DNA of 64,000 nucleotides from Ulota crispa (GCA_963920765.1 OY987250.1:10718409-10782408), one strand, 5' to 3'. Shown: positions 1-12,982, numbered from the stretch's first letter. Notes: a model not told the origin generated them from the sequence alone. Made by a program: numbers and translations.

Positions 1-78
1 GCATTACAATTTTGAACAAATTCTCATAAATGATTAATAAATGAAATATTCCTTTAGGAGATTTTGTGAGGCCCTAGC

Positions 79-971
79 TTAACTCCTAAAGCCATGTTGT
101 CCCCTCAGGGACAAAAGGGATTTTAGGTAGGTACTCAAGACCTCAATTTTTGTTCTGATATTTTGAAACTATTTTTGAAGATAGAAAAACACATTAGCTT
201 TTGGGGATTTTTTTTTTCCAATCTATGCCCAAGAGCAAAAGTTATGTCCACATAAGCAAAAATTTATGAAGTTTGGGCAAAAATTATTTTTTTACAATTT
301 TTTTTCCCCTTGTAGGTTATAATTTTGTTTACATTCAAAGTTTTGATTCATTCCATTTGGACTAGTTATGATAAAGTTATGAACAATCTTGTTTTTTGGG
401 CAATTCAAGCATCTTTTTGAAAAAATAACTTATAAACTTTATTTTTGAATGCAAGTTTAACATTTTTTCAAAAGAAATTGTTGAAAAAGGTGCAATTTGC
501 TTTCTAGAAAAATCTCACCATTAGGATTATTGCGTTTCAATTCCATTGCAAGGTTATTAACAATTTAAGTTTTTGTTCAATCTCTTACCTTCTTCTACCT
601 AATGTTTTTTTAAAGAACGAAAATTAAGTATTTTTTGTTTTGGTTTTTTTCCAAAAACTTTCAACTCCATTTTCCAACATAAAAAAATTAACCTCAAAAC
701 TCTTTGGTGCAAAAGTTTGAAGTTAAAAAAGTTCAAAGTCAAATAATCTAATCATGCAAGGTGTAGAGAAGTTTGTTTTTTACACTTTAAACACAAATAT
801 CTTGCAATATGTATTGTCAGAGTTTTTGACATTTTTATACTAGTCTAGTATAAGATCCTATGGTTAGATACGCAAAAAGATCAATTTTCAAACTTTTCTA
901 TTATTTGCCAAAGAAATGACAGTTTTGAGTGTCTTTTGACAAAAGAGAGGCCCCACAACTTTAGGGGTTCA
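79..971 (-). mobile_element. Non-autonomous piggyBac-like element, family A
   Basis: Begins with TTAA followed by CTCCTAAAG and ends CTTTAGGGG plus TTCA, which I read as a decayed TTAA. Its left part (dash of text about a 'gggattttagg' motif and 'ttttgaaact') matches the right end of the family A element at 14,578-15,516, and its right part carries, inverted, the 'accataggatctt' motif of the other end. It therefore lies in reverse orientation. About 893 bp, no coding potential. An internally deleted relative of the 8-kb piggyBac at 39,914 is the likely origin. Confidence 0.6.
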
Positions 972-2331
972 TTGTAGTATATTTTGCAACATGAAGCAGG
1001 GAAATTTTCTGTAGACATTTTTCGTTCGTATTCTTATCTCATTTTGACACTGCCTACCTTGACACGTAGAAATATTTAGAGAAAAATGGATGAATTGTCA
1101 TAATCGTCTTGTTAGTCAAATTTTGGATGAAACATGGTAATAATAGTAGATTTTATTGATGAACATGCACACTCCATTCTATCCATTTCTTTATTCCAAG
1201 CTTGCATTCTTGTGTGCATGTGACATTGTGGCTAGACCAACTAAACAACTGAAAAAGTTCCTTGGCTAGAAGCATTGTAATCCGACTTTTCAAAAGTCCT
1301 TTCTCCATAGCTCTTGGCTTTCAAGCATTAATATTCCAAAGTGATTAGAAAATAATCTATCCTTTAATTAAATAATATTTTTGATTCGAGACCGTCATAC
1401 TATCCATTTAAAAATTGGGTGTTTTCTTCCACAATAGATTAATTTATTATTTTGAAATGCAAGAGTGTCACATGTTAACCTTTGGTGGTACAAAAGGGCT
1501 TCAAATATCAAAATTTTTAGATGACTCAAGTCACAATTCACCTCAATGAATTCATTGGTGAACAATAAGGTGAGTCACCTCTAGAATTCAACGTGATGCA
1601 CGTTAGGAGTGAATTTTAGAAACTCATTTTTACGTGACTCATCCTCATGGGTGTTTGAGATGCTCAAACTCCTTACTTGCGCACAAAATCCTAATAACAA
1701 ACTCATGAATGTGTTAGATTTTGGACATGTGGGTGAACCAAAATAATTCAGTAGTGGGCGGGGACCGTGTGAAACTTGTAAAACAGATTTTTATGTTTGA
1801 AGCCCCCTAATAATTATTCTCCCTTATAACACTTCATACATGGTTGAGTTTTTGAAAACCAATTTTTTTCAGTAAAGGGTGATTGAGATGACGTCGTTTG
1901 AACCCATTAAACTATAACATCAATCAATTAATGAAGATCAATGAGGTGGTGTCACTCATTACTATCCACCACTAGCATTAACTTCCACTTGAACACCAAA
2001 ACATGATTCAATGTTGAAATCAAAAGCTTTCAGTACACCTCCAGAGCAAAATGCTCCGATTCAGCTGGAAAGTGCTTCCATCCTTTGAGACCTTGATTGA
2101 TAAGATCTAATCACAAAATCAATATTGAAAAACTCTACATCAGAAGTTGACATCTAACTTGTGCTCTGAGAGCCTAGGAATACCTTTGACAGGAATGGAA
2201 GAATGGAGCAAATAGCAGAAGTGGATATTGAACCACACTGAACTTTCGCAAATTGATCCTAATAATTTTCAGTAGTTCCGTGATATGTTGAATCTCCTCG
2301 AAGTTAACTTGAGCCATACATATGCTTTTCA
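972..2331. other. Intergenic DNA, no gene seen
   Basis: AT-rich up to about 2,000, then rising in GC toward the 3' end of the bHLH gene. No convincing coding frame. The last 300 bases probably include the 3' untranslated region of the gene on the minus strand, but I see no clear AATAAA signal. Confidence 0.5.
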
Positions 2332-4594
2332 TCAGTTGGCATAGAAACTTCTCTTCTCATCATTCTCTGTAAATTGCAATCCAGAGTATCCTAACAAATG
2401 TTTGACGTCAACCTTTACATCTTCCATTGTCATGTCGTTCCAGCTGCTCATCTGGCACAGTATCCACCATGTACTACAGTGAGAATGCCGTGTATTAGGA
2501 GGTTCTGGTTAAAAATCATACGATTGATTACAGAAACACTATGATGTTGAATAAACAGAAAGCGTAACTGCAGCAGTCCATTTGCATAATCGACTTTCTT
2601 CTAACACGGAGCCGAATGTGGAAAGTTACCTTGACAATGAAAGTGCAAGTAACTTTAGTAGAGGAGATGACTACAATGCTGGTGTGGACAACTTCAATCA
2701 CGAAGGACTCGATAGCTTTGCTGAGTTGCACAAGAACACCAGATTGCTGCATACAGATAATGTCTAATTTGTACAATCCATGATCCATTTTGTCGACATC
2801 CAACTGAATCTGTGCACAGCATCCGTGAAATTGAGTTAAAATTGACCACAAGGAACACGCGAGCCTGTAGGTGAGTGACCGCTGTACAAGATCAGAACCC
2901 CAAATGAAAGAACAGTGAATTCTCGCCTCAAACTTGTATTCATCAGCGCCGAAGGGGACGGTTTTCTATCAAGAAGATACGAATCATACGATAGTTCCCA
3001 TGATGCGTCTTAAGTAATCTTGTCATACACTCATGAAGGACGCACAATAAGCCATAAGGATGTAGGACAACCTAAGTGGTCTTCCTGAAGGATTATAGGA
3101 GCCTTAATGAGATATATAATATGAATGAGGTGAAGATGAAGAATCAGTTACTGTAGTGAGTTTCTTGTTGAAGCATTCAGTCAGTTTTTGTCGCTACAAG
3201 GATCCAGGTAGCATGGGTATCGCAATCCATTACGCAAAACCAGTAGACTCATGTAATTGACACTCTTTAAAAGAAATCTAGCTACATTGACTTAATTTGA
3301 TGTCTCCATACAAATTCGTAGCCTGCATGTTCCACATTGGGCAGGAATACTTCAACTTACCTGGTGCAAATTCCATTCTCGACTTGAAGGGCTTGTCTCA
3401 TAATCACAGCGGACTAGCTCATCAGAAACTTCTGAGCAATAAGAGTTGCCCGTTGATGAGTTTTTCTGGTGATCACCTTCGTTTTCAGCATCACTCGTTT
3501 CCAAGTAGTTACAAGAACCCTTGGCCACTTCTGCAGGTTTTCGGTCGGTGCGTAGGTCATCATTAACGTTGACACCTTCACCCTCTAGCAACTCAACTTT
3601 CTGCTTGAGTTCTTGCAAATAATTGATCGCATCTATAAGAATTGACACTTTGTCCATCTGCCACAAACCGACACCCACTTATTATGTGGGCTCATACATT
3701 GGAATTGCTGCCGCAACAACTCCCAAATTGTTTCCTCATTAAGTAACAAATGGCGAGATCAACAATCGCAATTTGTGACCAGCGTCACGTCGTAGACGTT
3801 ACAGAGTCAAGGATAAGCCAACGTACAGAACTCGAATTATGAAAGACCTACTTGGGGAGAATTACGCAATTGATCATGCTACAAATACGAAAACTCAAAG
3901 CTGTTTGTCAAAAATGTTTGAGTCAATGGACGCGGTTGCAAATGGATCCAAAGTTCTGATCACGATCCAACTATTTGCAAAGAAAGTATACACCTGACTT
4001 GTGTCTCACATGGGGAGTTCAGAACTAACCTTCATCGTGAACATTGGAACCAATTCACGCAGAGTGATAAGACCTTTTTGTAATTTTTCTCTCCTCTTTC
4101 GTTCTGATATGAGGTTCTTGGACGCCACCCAGCCATCGGGAGTACCATCTGACACTCGCCGCCGTCTGCCAGTTTTGATCTTCACAACCGGTGCCTCCAC
4201 TTTCTGATGATCGAGTTCCGGTACTATTTCGTCTATGAACGACGCGGTACGATTGGGGATTCTATTACCGGTAACCTGCTGAAGAATCAAAAGGCAACAC
4301 TTAAGGAGTTCTGCTCAGAAGGTCATTGAAAAATTCATTGTAAGCAGATTGGAATTTCAAAACTTGTCCACAATCATATTGTGAATCAACGGACCCAAGC
4401 ACCTCCGGACGTTAAAATTGATTTTTTGTTGGATGGTGAAGTGCACTGACTTGTTCCAGGTGCAGCCATTCTGCTTGATCCAAATCCATTGACACAGCAC
4501 AGTCCCTCATGCTCTTGCAATCATCAAAATCGTCACACAAATTCGCATCTGAAGAGGAGCTCCAGGCCCTTAAGTACGAAGAATTTTGAGCCAT
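2332..4594 (-). CDS. bHLH transcription factor with C-terminal ACT-like domain (five exons)
   Basis: Probable nuclear DNA-binding regulator of the plant bHLH subgroup that includes AMS, DYT1 and FIT. Exons on the minus strand, 5' to 3': 4594-4451, 4278-4030, 3657-3361, 2809-2630 and 2451-2332; all four introns (172, 372, 551, 178 bp) are phase 0 with GT-AG ends, and two donors are AAG|GTTAGT and CAG|GTAAGT. Exon 2 could start 3 bases later. The protein is about 329 aa. The basic region SKNLISERKRREKL lies near residue 101, helix 1 follows, and helix 2 starts MDKVSILIDAINYLQELK at residue 132. An ACT-like fold spans about 231-290 (LYKLDIICMQQSGVLVQL), and the C-terminus includes MTMEDVKVDVKHLLG. 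The start is the first ATG after an in-frame stop at 4705-4703. The usual His of E-box binders is Asn, as in AMS/ICE-type factors. The exact subgroup and function are not settled. Confidence 0.88.
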
Positions 4595-4705
4595 ATCAGT
4601 AGTTAAAAGATCTGAATGCCGTATGTCTCTCAAATGCTGATACTGCTTCCTATAGCTTAGACGGTGCGGACCTTTCAATGGATCACACGGGACGTCAAAA
4701 TGTTA

Positions 4706-7700
4706 CTGGTCGGGATCACGATTTCACGACCAGGAAAATGCCCTACTCTTCCGCAGTCGCTCTGGCGCCGTCAAAAATGAAAAATTACAGGTCGCAGCTG
4801 TATGCCTGCAAGTACGTTAGAGGACACATTTTAGTAATAAGCAGCATCACAAGGACGTGCGGAGTTTGGACAATAGCAACAAAGGAAGTCCACCGCAGTA
4901 AAAGAGCACAAGTACGACTGGTGAAGGTAGATAAGATAGCTGTCGCCGTAATGCAAAGAGCTGGAGTATAAGCCGTTACCATTCAAATAAACAAAAATAG
5001 TTCTCTTAGGAAGCTAATCGGAGATGAAGAGACGCGGTACCTGAACTGGGCGAGGCCCCTACACGAAAATAAAAGGAACTCCATAATTTCAAAATGGTTG
5101 TCGGGTTTTGCGAGTCACCGAGATAACACAGTGATCTACTAGAAACATGTAAGGCCTATCGGAATCTGATACAAAGTGAAGCGCCTACACACTCGGCTCC
5201 CTGCAAGTTCGAACTACCTTTACTGAACTCGCGACACGCATTCCTTGGCAAAGGAATAGCAAATAGAATACGTGTTTGGTGTAGCTCGATCAACTTGTAT
5301 ATGTACAATCCGCAAAAGCAACAAGATAAGCACCTGCCCGTGTCTCCAGAACTGCGCCAATCCACTGAGTGCTTTAGAAGAAGCCGCTCACTAACGCACC
5401 AGACAACTCATCGTCTTGTAGGGTTTAGCACGTTGCTAGTGTTCGCATCCCAGTCCAGAGCTACGGAATCCTCTACCGATCATTCGCCTTTCCCACATGT
5501 GACAAATAGGTTGTCCAAGCAGTCTTCATTGAGAGAAGGAGAACAAATGATTATAAAAACAGTACTTACAGACTACGCATACGGATGCACAAACAGGCTC
5601 TGGGAAGACGACTGACAAAGAGCAAACAAGCATGTGCGAAATGTGCGCCTGGGTGCGCTCTAATACAGAGTCCAACTGGACCACTCCTTCATAACTAGCT
5701 AGGCTGACCGTACTTTGTAGGGTAGCGGAAAGCCTATACAAGCTACAGTAGACTAGCATCAAAGTCGTACCGCTCGCGAACTATCCGGAACACGGTGCCC
5801 AAGGTGGGTGTAATTCCACAGACCGACACGTGGCCCGTTCATCCTTCTGGCTCATACGACCAGGTTCTTGTAACAGAAAGGAAGTCGCTGAGAGGTCTAC
5901 GCACATTTTCTCATGTCTATTTCAATTAGATTATGAAACATTTGGAAATATTAAAACATTATATAAGAATCTTTTTCCGAGGAATCTAAATGTAAATTTC
6001 TACAGAAAACGATGGTTTGATCCAGCTGGCCGGAAGCAGGATTTAACTAAAGTACGCTCGACCCGAATCTCAACCAGACCAGTCGCTGGTGAGATCAACA
6101 CACCTGTATTCACTATCCGCCGGAGCATGCCTCCAGTAAAAGAATTCGGTACTAACAATTGTATCTCATTGATGCGTACAGTACTCAAAATCACTCTAGA
6201 AATCAAGAGAATCATCTCGAGCTATCTCTAGTTCAGGCTGTTCAGCATCAAGCACTACTCCTGATCCCCAGCGAAGGTGAGCCGTTAGCATACTAAATCG
6301 ATTGAGAAATTGTAACCAGTAATTAGACGGCAGCACAAACTCTGCTTGTTGAGATACATGTCTATGCCAGTACGAGTTCAGTCATAAAGGACTGATGGGC
6401 AGGGCCTCAACCAAAGCAGAATGACGCGCTCGGAGGAGGTCGTGATAACTACTAAAAATTGCAAATCCCAGTTTGAATTCTCTCTGGCAAAGTTACAACG
6501 GCCTTCACAGAGTGGCTCGTTCGGAAGGCATGCAAACAAACTACATGGGGATTGGGAAAAAACTTGAATTGGGGAGACAGCCTTGGAGACAAGCTCTGAG
6601 AGAGGGTTGCACTTCATCAATCACTCTTGAGGAAATCATCATTCTACAGTATGCAGGAACACCGTATATTAACAGAAGAAGTCGTCCTTGCAGACGCGTG
6701 ATTCATTCAATTATCTGTAGAGCCAATCCTTAATTCAGAAGCTTCATGACTTAGTCTGCACTTAGGAAGTATAATTCAGCAGGTTATAGACAGTCCTCAA
6801 GGTGCACACAAACCAACGTTTAATTGAATTATAGACTATCAGCTGTGACATCTCAAAATCGAGGCCACTAGTAAATTCGAACCTGCTGACAGTGTTGTCG
6901 TTGTTATGGTCAAGAAGCAAGACAGCATACAAAACAAACTTTGAACTCCTAAGTTGACGGTCTATGGAAAAATCGTTATGTTTCCTTCCCGCATTTCTTA
7001 TTTGCAATAACCGCACTCCTAACCAGGTTAATCACTCTTGAAAAGAGATTTCGAACAGCTGTGTAGTTTCAGTATTACCTGACTTATCGAAAATCCAAAG
7101 ATCTCAGGGTTAATGATGTGCCAGAACAGCACGGATGCTGACGTATATTCTTCCTCACTTCCCCATGCCAACGGTTGAAATTTTAAAGATGAATTCCTTT
7201 TAAGCAGTTAGCGCTGATTTTAGCTAGATTCTCATCTCTAGTAATTTAGACTACATCACATAACCAGGAACAATCGAACAAGCAATCACACTCCACAGAA
7301 TCAAATCTGAATACTTAGAGTTCAACTGTTCAACCAGTGAGAATTATCTGCATCACACTAATCCCCTGACGCTCTCCACAGTCTATGTATACCAGAAGAA
7401 GGAGCTAGCCAGGCTAGAAATAATTCCGAATTTTTTTCTTCTAGATCACACAAAAACCGTAGCACCGTGTCAATAAGTCATGACAGTCAAAGTGTCAAAC
7501 AACAAACTGCATATTTCAATCAGCAAGGAAAAATCGCCTCAGTTCCAAGACGGCATCGATCATCCTTAACATGTGATTAAGCTAAGTCGATTAAAGAAAT
7601 TCGGCATTGTAGTAGCATTACTTTAGCATCGTAACTCATGAAACTTTCTTGTACACATTGAGAGAAATTATAATAACTGCAACTTAAACCTTTCCTCGAA

Positions 7701-8710
7701 TACTATGATACGAACCTGATATCCCTGATATCCCTCTGACAACTATGTCAAACTTAATAATTGATTCCAGGCTGAAGAAGAGGAGTTCAGTTTCGAATAT
7801 TAAGTTATTGAATTGCTTGATAGTTGATACCTCAACATCCTTGACTCATCCAAACATGCTGTATCATCAATCATGTCATGATTGAGATACTTCTATTGAG
7901 AGGCGTCAACCTCCAGCAAATGAATCAGGTTGACCAATACTGAAAACTGGACTGAATACTTCAAATTTTCATGGCAGAAAAGCATCAAAGCTTGCGTTCG
8001 CAGCAGATGAGAGGTAAATAATGCTTCAAAACTACACGATCTACCTCCATGCCTTTCAAAGAAACAGTTATTCTCCTCAACATGTCGCAAATTTATCACA
8101 TGTATCTCATCATATCACATCAACGCGTCGAAGTTTGGAATTGGAATGGAGTTTCGGCTTAAGCACCTGAATCGCAGTCTCGCTCGTGCATTCGATCGAT
8201 GATCACTTTCGCTCAACTTGGAAGGCGCTGAAGTGGTATATTGACTTTAGTAAATCAAATCTTCATGAAATATATCAGTACAATATGACTGAAATGGCGG
8301 GAAGATTGCAGTCAATACAGATGAGTCCTTAAGCGCTCAAGAAGAGTGATTCGTCCAGACCTGTGACAAACGAAAACCACGAGTGATGATCTAAGCATGT
8401 AAATCCCTAGAATGAGGATAAAATTGTGCAATCCGTGGAGACTATCATTAGCACACTTTGATCGACTGTTGGAACTAGGTCCGTCATCTGCTCACATCTA
8501 CGTTGCGAGCACGGCCTGACTGCTGCGGCAAACAAAGCGACATGCAAAGTGCACACCAGTAGTACTGTTATTCATGAATACCAGCATGCAGACCAGCTAC
8601 GTCACGACCAAACATTTGTAATGAGCCCGGCTCTAGGCTGACTACTCCCGTGTAAAACCTGGCGATGCAAAATCTAACGCAAATGCACCTAAGCGTCCTG
8701 CTTGGCAAAT
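4706..8710. other. GC-richer upstream region without recognised gene
   Basis: About 4 kb upstream of the bHLH gene with GC clearly above the AT-rich flanks and no transposon ends that I could find. Open frames reach at most about 133 codons (5,830-6,231 plus), resemble nothing I know, and have no convincing splice partners. It may hold promoter sequence, 5' untranslated exons or a non-coding transcript of the bHLH gene; this is inference. Confidence 0.4.
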
Positions 8711-8715
8711 GCGTT

Positions 8716-9928
8716 AAGTGTTTCGCAATCTTTAAATGTAGTGTGTAGGCACTAATAAGTAGCTACTAAGGCATTGTTCACAGGCGTCTTCTAGAACTGC
8801 ACAGCAAGATTGTATGGAGATCATACAAAACTTCGAGTGCAACCTGCCATTTGTTAAAAAAAACAGATACTCACAGAACAAGAATCAAAAAGAACTTGCA
8901 AGAACGCAGAATGAACACTCGCGAGAGCGATTCTTGATCTGAATCTGGAAGCCTTGATCGCAAATGATCACAAGAACTTGCAAATTTCCAATATATATCG
9001 TCTGAGTGCTTCAGTTTCGTACACAAATGCTTTACGTGTTTCGCAATCTTTAAATGTAGTGTGTAGGCACTAATAAGTAGCTACTAAGGCATTGTTCACC
9101 GTCGTTTTCTAGAACTGCACAGCAAGATTGTATGGAGATCATACAAAACTTCGACTGCAACTTGCCACTTGTTAAGAAAAAAAAGAACATATACTCACCA
9201 AACAAGAACCAAAAAGAACATATACTCACCAAACAAGAACCAAAAAGAACCTGCAAGAACGCAGAATGAACACTCGCGAGAGCGATTCTTGATCTGAATC
9301 TGGAAGCCTTGATCGCAAATGATCACAAGAACTTGCAAATTTCCAATATATATCGTCTGAGTGCTTCAGTTTCGTACACAAATGCTTGAAGTGTTTCGCA
9401 ATCTTTCAATGTAGTGTGTAGGCACTAGTAAGTGGCCAGCTTCTAAGGCATTGTTCACAATCGTCTTCTAGAACTGCACAGCAAGATTGTATAGTAATCA
9501 TACAAAACTTCGACTGCAACTTGCCACTTGTTAAGAAACAAAAGAACATGTAAGCTTATTCACCGAACAAGAACCAAAAAGAATCTGCAAGAACAACGCA
9601 GAATGAACACTCGCGAGAGCGATTCGCGATTCTTGATCTAAATCTGGAAGCATTGATCGCAAATGATCACAAGAGCTTGCAAATTCCAATATATATCGTC
9701 TGATTGCTCCAGTTTCGTACACAGTGTCGGGAAATTTTTAATCACAAGTTGGTGCATCACTTGAAGCAATTCAACAACGCACTCCACTCCAAGAACGCAG
9801 AATAAACACTCGCAAGACCGATTCTTGATCTGAATGTGGAAGCATTGGTCGCAAATGATCACAAGAACTTGCACATTTCCAATATATATCGTCTGATTGC
9901 TTCAGTTTCGTACACAGTGTTGGGAAAA
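8716..9928. repeat. Tandem repeat array, units of about 318-355 bp
   Basis: The marker gtgtttcgcaatctt recurs at about 8,718, 9,036 and 9,391, giving three near-full units followed by a partial one at about 9,790-9,928. Each full unit carries aatatatatcgtctg and the palindromic cactcgcgagagcg. The second unit is longer because a 33-bp segment (catatactcaccaaacaaga) is doubled inside it. A second, overlapping repeat (cgcactccactccaag, at about 9,774 and 9,977) links the partial copies. No open frame is conserved across units, so the array is probably non-coding. Confidence 0.9.
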
Positions 9929-10707
9929 TTTACTCACATGTTCGGTGCGTCATCACTTGAAGCAACAATTCAACAACGCACTCCACTCCAAGCATTCAAG
10001 AAATGTGCAACCGCGTCCCTGAGCTGTCCGCAAGCAAGCATTATAGTTTAATGACAGACAGAATTGGTTATGATGAGTAAACAACCGGAATGAGGCGATG
10101 TTTTGTACTATGAAACACACCTGCCGAATCGTGGAAGAATTGAACGCCGATTATTTTAAGTTTATCCCCGCGTATTCCGAAGGCGCATTGCACAGCGATC
10201 ATCACCCGCAAGCCGCGGCACCACAATTGGTCGGAAAGAGCCGATACCTGGCTTTTAGCGGACTCCATGCTGCTGCTATTATTATGACTGGCTGCGCACG
10301 AATAGGCCATGACGTATCTTAACTCGACAAAAACTTGCCCGACGAGATACACAGAACAGAGGCCTCTTGCAAAATCAGAAAATCGAAGGAAACGCAGACT
10401 CTAACTTAACCTAAAAAACAAAACAAAACCGGATTTAAAAATGAACACAAATTCCAATACAGCAATGCGGCACAGGAAAGAAAGAAAAAACAAATAAGCT
10501 GTGATAAAAATTCGCAGAGCAGTAACGCAGAGGCGATGAAATGGCACCAACCCTGAGCGAGGGGGGGAAAATGGAAGAGAGCTCAATTACGAACCCTGAC
10601 AGCGTTACTCGTGTTGCAAGAGGGTACGGGATTGGAGGAGTCGCTGACAGCGTAGGTAGTGCCGGCGCCTATTTCTGTTCTGATTGCAGTTTGGTTTTAC
10701 AGAGCCA
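9929..10707. other. Unassigned region after the tandem array
   Basis: Moderate GC, with short open frames on both strands (10,098-10,322 plus; 10,068-10,352 minus) that overlap each other and resemble nothing I know. No gene called. Confidence 0.4.
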
Positions 10708-10789
10708 CTGTACACTGTACAGGAGCCACACTGTACAGGAGCCTCAACTAGTCTTTTATTTCTCCTTTTATTTCTCCTTTTATTTCTCT
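10708..10789. repeat. Two short tandem repeats
   Basis: A 19-bp repeat (two copies of a unit containing cactgtacaggagcc) at about 10,708-10,745 is followed at 10,754-10,789 by three copies of a 12-bp unit ttttatttctcc. Confidence 0.85.
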
Positions 10790-10964
10790 GTACTTTTCCC
10801 CTGGGCGACGGGAAATGTGAGGTTCGATCTGAGTGGAACGCTGGGGGTTAACCATTGTTCACCGCTCATATGTTTGGCCTAATTTAGTAAGCTTAGAGCT
10901 TAGGCCTGCCCCTAAACAGTTGGAATCAACGCCATGAAAACAGGGCGGGTGAAGTGTCCTCTCA

Positions 10965-11108
10965 TAATCCTCGCTTGGATGAATGGGCCAGGGGCACTGG
11001 GGCAGGGTTTTTTTTGTTTTCGGACCAATGGCTATGTGGTGTTTTTTGAAAATGGTTTGTAGCTTGTTGGTTCCATTCCTATTTTTGATTGGATCTGAAG
11101 GTGGCCCT
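10965..11108. repeat. Dispersed repeat, copy 1
   Basis: The stretch containing tgaaaatggtttgtagcttg and ending gaaggtggccctta is closely similar to 21,738-21,870 (tgaaaatggtttggagcttg, gaaggtggcccct). Type unknown; no coding potential. Confidence 0.6.
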
Positions 11109-11876
11109 TAGAGTATCTCCTGAGAGTATCTCCACCAGTTGGTCGGTGGAATGACACGCCATATGGCTCAGCTCGGCCCTTTTATGGAGAATCGGCTTGT
11201 TATATAATTCTTGTGTCCACTGGATTGAGTTTAACCCCCGAGCGCCCATCACAAGTTCACGCAAATCCAAACCCTTTAAAACTCATTCCAAACAAACTAT
11301 CACCTAAAAGAGATTCACAAAATTTGACCGTACCGATTGATAGTGAACATAGGCCCGGAGCTCCGAGGATAGGACACGTCCTTTCACTGTACCATTGAAA
11401 AGATTATAACGGTCAAACAAGGTAATTTTTCAAAACTGAGAGGCCATATTTTGGCCCCTTGGGCGCTCAGGGGTTAAGAGGACAAGTTACAAGGTTTGGA
11501 ATTAAAAGCTATTAGTGCCAAAAATAGTTGCAATTTGTGGATGCTCCAAGCATCTTTGCCATTGCAGCATGGGATGCTTTAGGCATTTTTGCCATGATAG
11601 CATGGACAAGTCAGTAGTTTAGACTTTAGAGAATTGATGGCAAATAAATTGGGGCCTCACCAACCATCAAGGCAATAAATTAGAATGTCACAGCCACAAT
11701 TCAAGCACGCTACAAATGAAAACTACCACGTTAGCTGAGAGTGCATGGAACCTTCTTTGACGCGGCTAGGCAAAAATTTGCCATCATTGTGTCAATGCTG
11801 TACACTCTAAAATCAGTAACAATCCTAGAGCCACGGTAAATGACAAGCCAAAGCCAACCGGTGGAGATGCTTTGAG
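11109..11876. mobile_element. MITE of the GAGCATCTCC-type family
   Basis: Starts agagtatctcctgagagta and tctccaccagttgg and ends ccaaccggtggagatgcttt, which are inverted versions of each other. The same terminal motif bounds elements at 16,187, 27,421 and near 52,592. It contains a nested TTAA element at 11,231-11,477. Superfamily not assigned because no clean target duplication is visible. Confidence 0.5.
11231..11477. mobile_element. TTAA MITE (piggyBac-like), 247 bp
   Basis: TTAA plus CCCCCGAGCGCCCA at the left and TGGGCGCTCAGGGG plus TTAA at the right form good inverted ends with a TTAA duplication. It is nested in the larger element at 11,109-11,876. Confidence 0.72.
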
Positions 11877-12714
11877 CACGCTACCTAAGGCCCTTGCTCC
11901 CCAGCCGTGACGGCTTCCTCATTTTCAATCCGCAACAGCACTTGACACATCCTTGTGCAGGTCGTAGGGTCTTCAAATTGAGCTGCATACTCGTCAAATT
12001 TCAGCTTTCAATTGGCCCCCCGTCACAGTCCCTGGCGAGCACTGTTCGTTCTCGCATGACCCCACTCCATAGCCAGGTGTACCCACACAATTTGTTGTAA
12101 CACAGGTGCAGGAGATTTATCTAGGTATTGCAAAGCGTGCTACACGAGATGCTCTTATAAGGTAGTTGGCTTGAACTTTGATAGGGCATTAAAACCACGC
12201 ACCTCCTCAAATCTACTTGACTTGTACATGTTGTTTTTCATAACTTTTCAATTATGTACATGTAACGTACATTTGAGGAGGTGGGCGGTTTTAGAGGGTC
12301 AATTCATCCCTAGCGGATGAATGGGGCCACTGAATCTGTCTGCTGCACATCCATGTTCTTAGGCTAGGGTGGAAAAGCTTAGCAATGTTACAAACAAGGG
12401 TAAAAGTGATAATTTACCCATTCTTTTGGCATTGTTCAATGTTATCATTCTTTGTGGTTCTAATGTGAATTCAAAATTTACAAATTCAATGTCTTTCTTG
12501 TAAATATCCCAACCTCACACAATTTTAGAAATGTGAAACAGTGGTACTTTTTGCTTTCGCCCCCAGATTCTCATAAACAATTGAACAAGCTTGTAGTTGT
12601 AGCCCCATTCATCCAAGAAGGGGATCGGACAATGGGGAGCTTGATTAGTTCACCTTGGCCATGTTTTGATGGCCATGGTGATTTGACTCCCTCATTGCCC
12701 CCCACTTAGATGAG
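11877..12714. other. Repeat-rich intergenic DNA with a small hairpin
   Basis: No gene seen. At 12,191-12,292 an inverted repeat (aaccacgcacctcctcaaat and its complement atttgaggaggtgggcggtt) forms a hairpin; one arm recurs at about 62,728-62,760. The part from about 12,360 resembles the dispersed family found at 24,319-24,945. Confidence 0.5.
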
Positions 12715-12762
12715 TGGGCCTTAGGGTGGGCCTTGGGGTGGGCCTTGGGGTGGGCCTTGGGG
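12715..12762 (+). repeat. 12-bp tandem repeat, four copies
   Basis: Four consecutive copies of tgggccttgggg (first copy tgggccttaggg). Confidence 0.95.
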
Positions 12763-12982
12763 TTTGTCTCGTGCATATTCACGTTTTTGGTTCAAGGTGA
12801 AAAAGTTTTTCTTTTCTATAAACAATAGTTAAATTTTAAATTTATTCTTATTTTTGAGTTGGTCAATTTTATCCTCCTCTAAATTTATAAGATTAAATCA
12901 CACCTCTAAATCTAAATATGAATTTAAAACTCCCAAATTTGATATTGTAATGGTGAAATTTTGAATTCTTACAACTTCTAGC

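Noticed and set aside
4595-4705. Earlier start for the bHLH protein (open to a stop at 4703-4705)
   Set aside because: No ATG in frame in this stretch and no acceptor that would extend it; the ATG at 4594 is the first available.
5830-6231. Open frame of 133 codons on the plus strand
   Set aside because: No motif, and an overlapping frame on the other strand; likely chance.
9050-9874. Several frames on the minus strand within the tandem array
   Set aside because: They arise from the repeats, are not conserved between units, and are rich in Cys/Phe without domain features.
8716-9928. CRISPR-like array
   Set aside because: Units are 318-355 bp with no short spaced repeats; simple tandem duplication in a eukaryotic setting.
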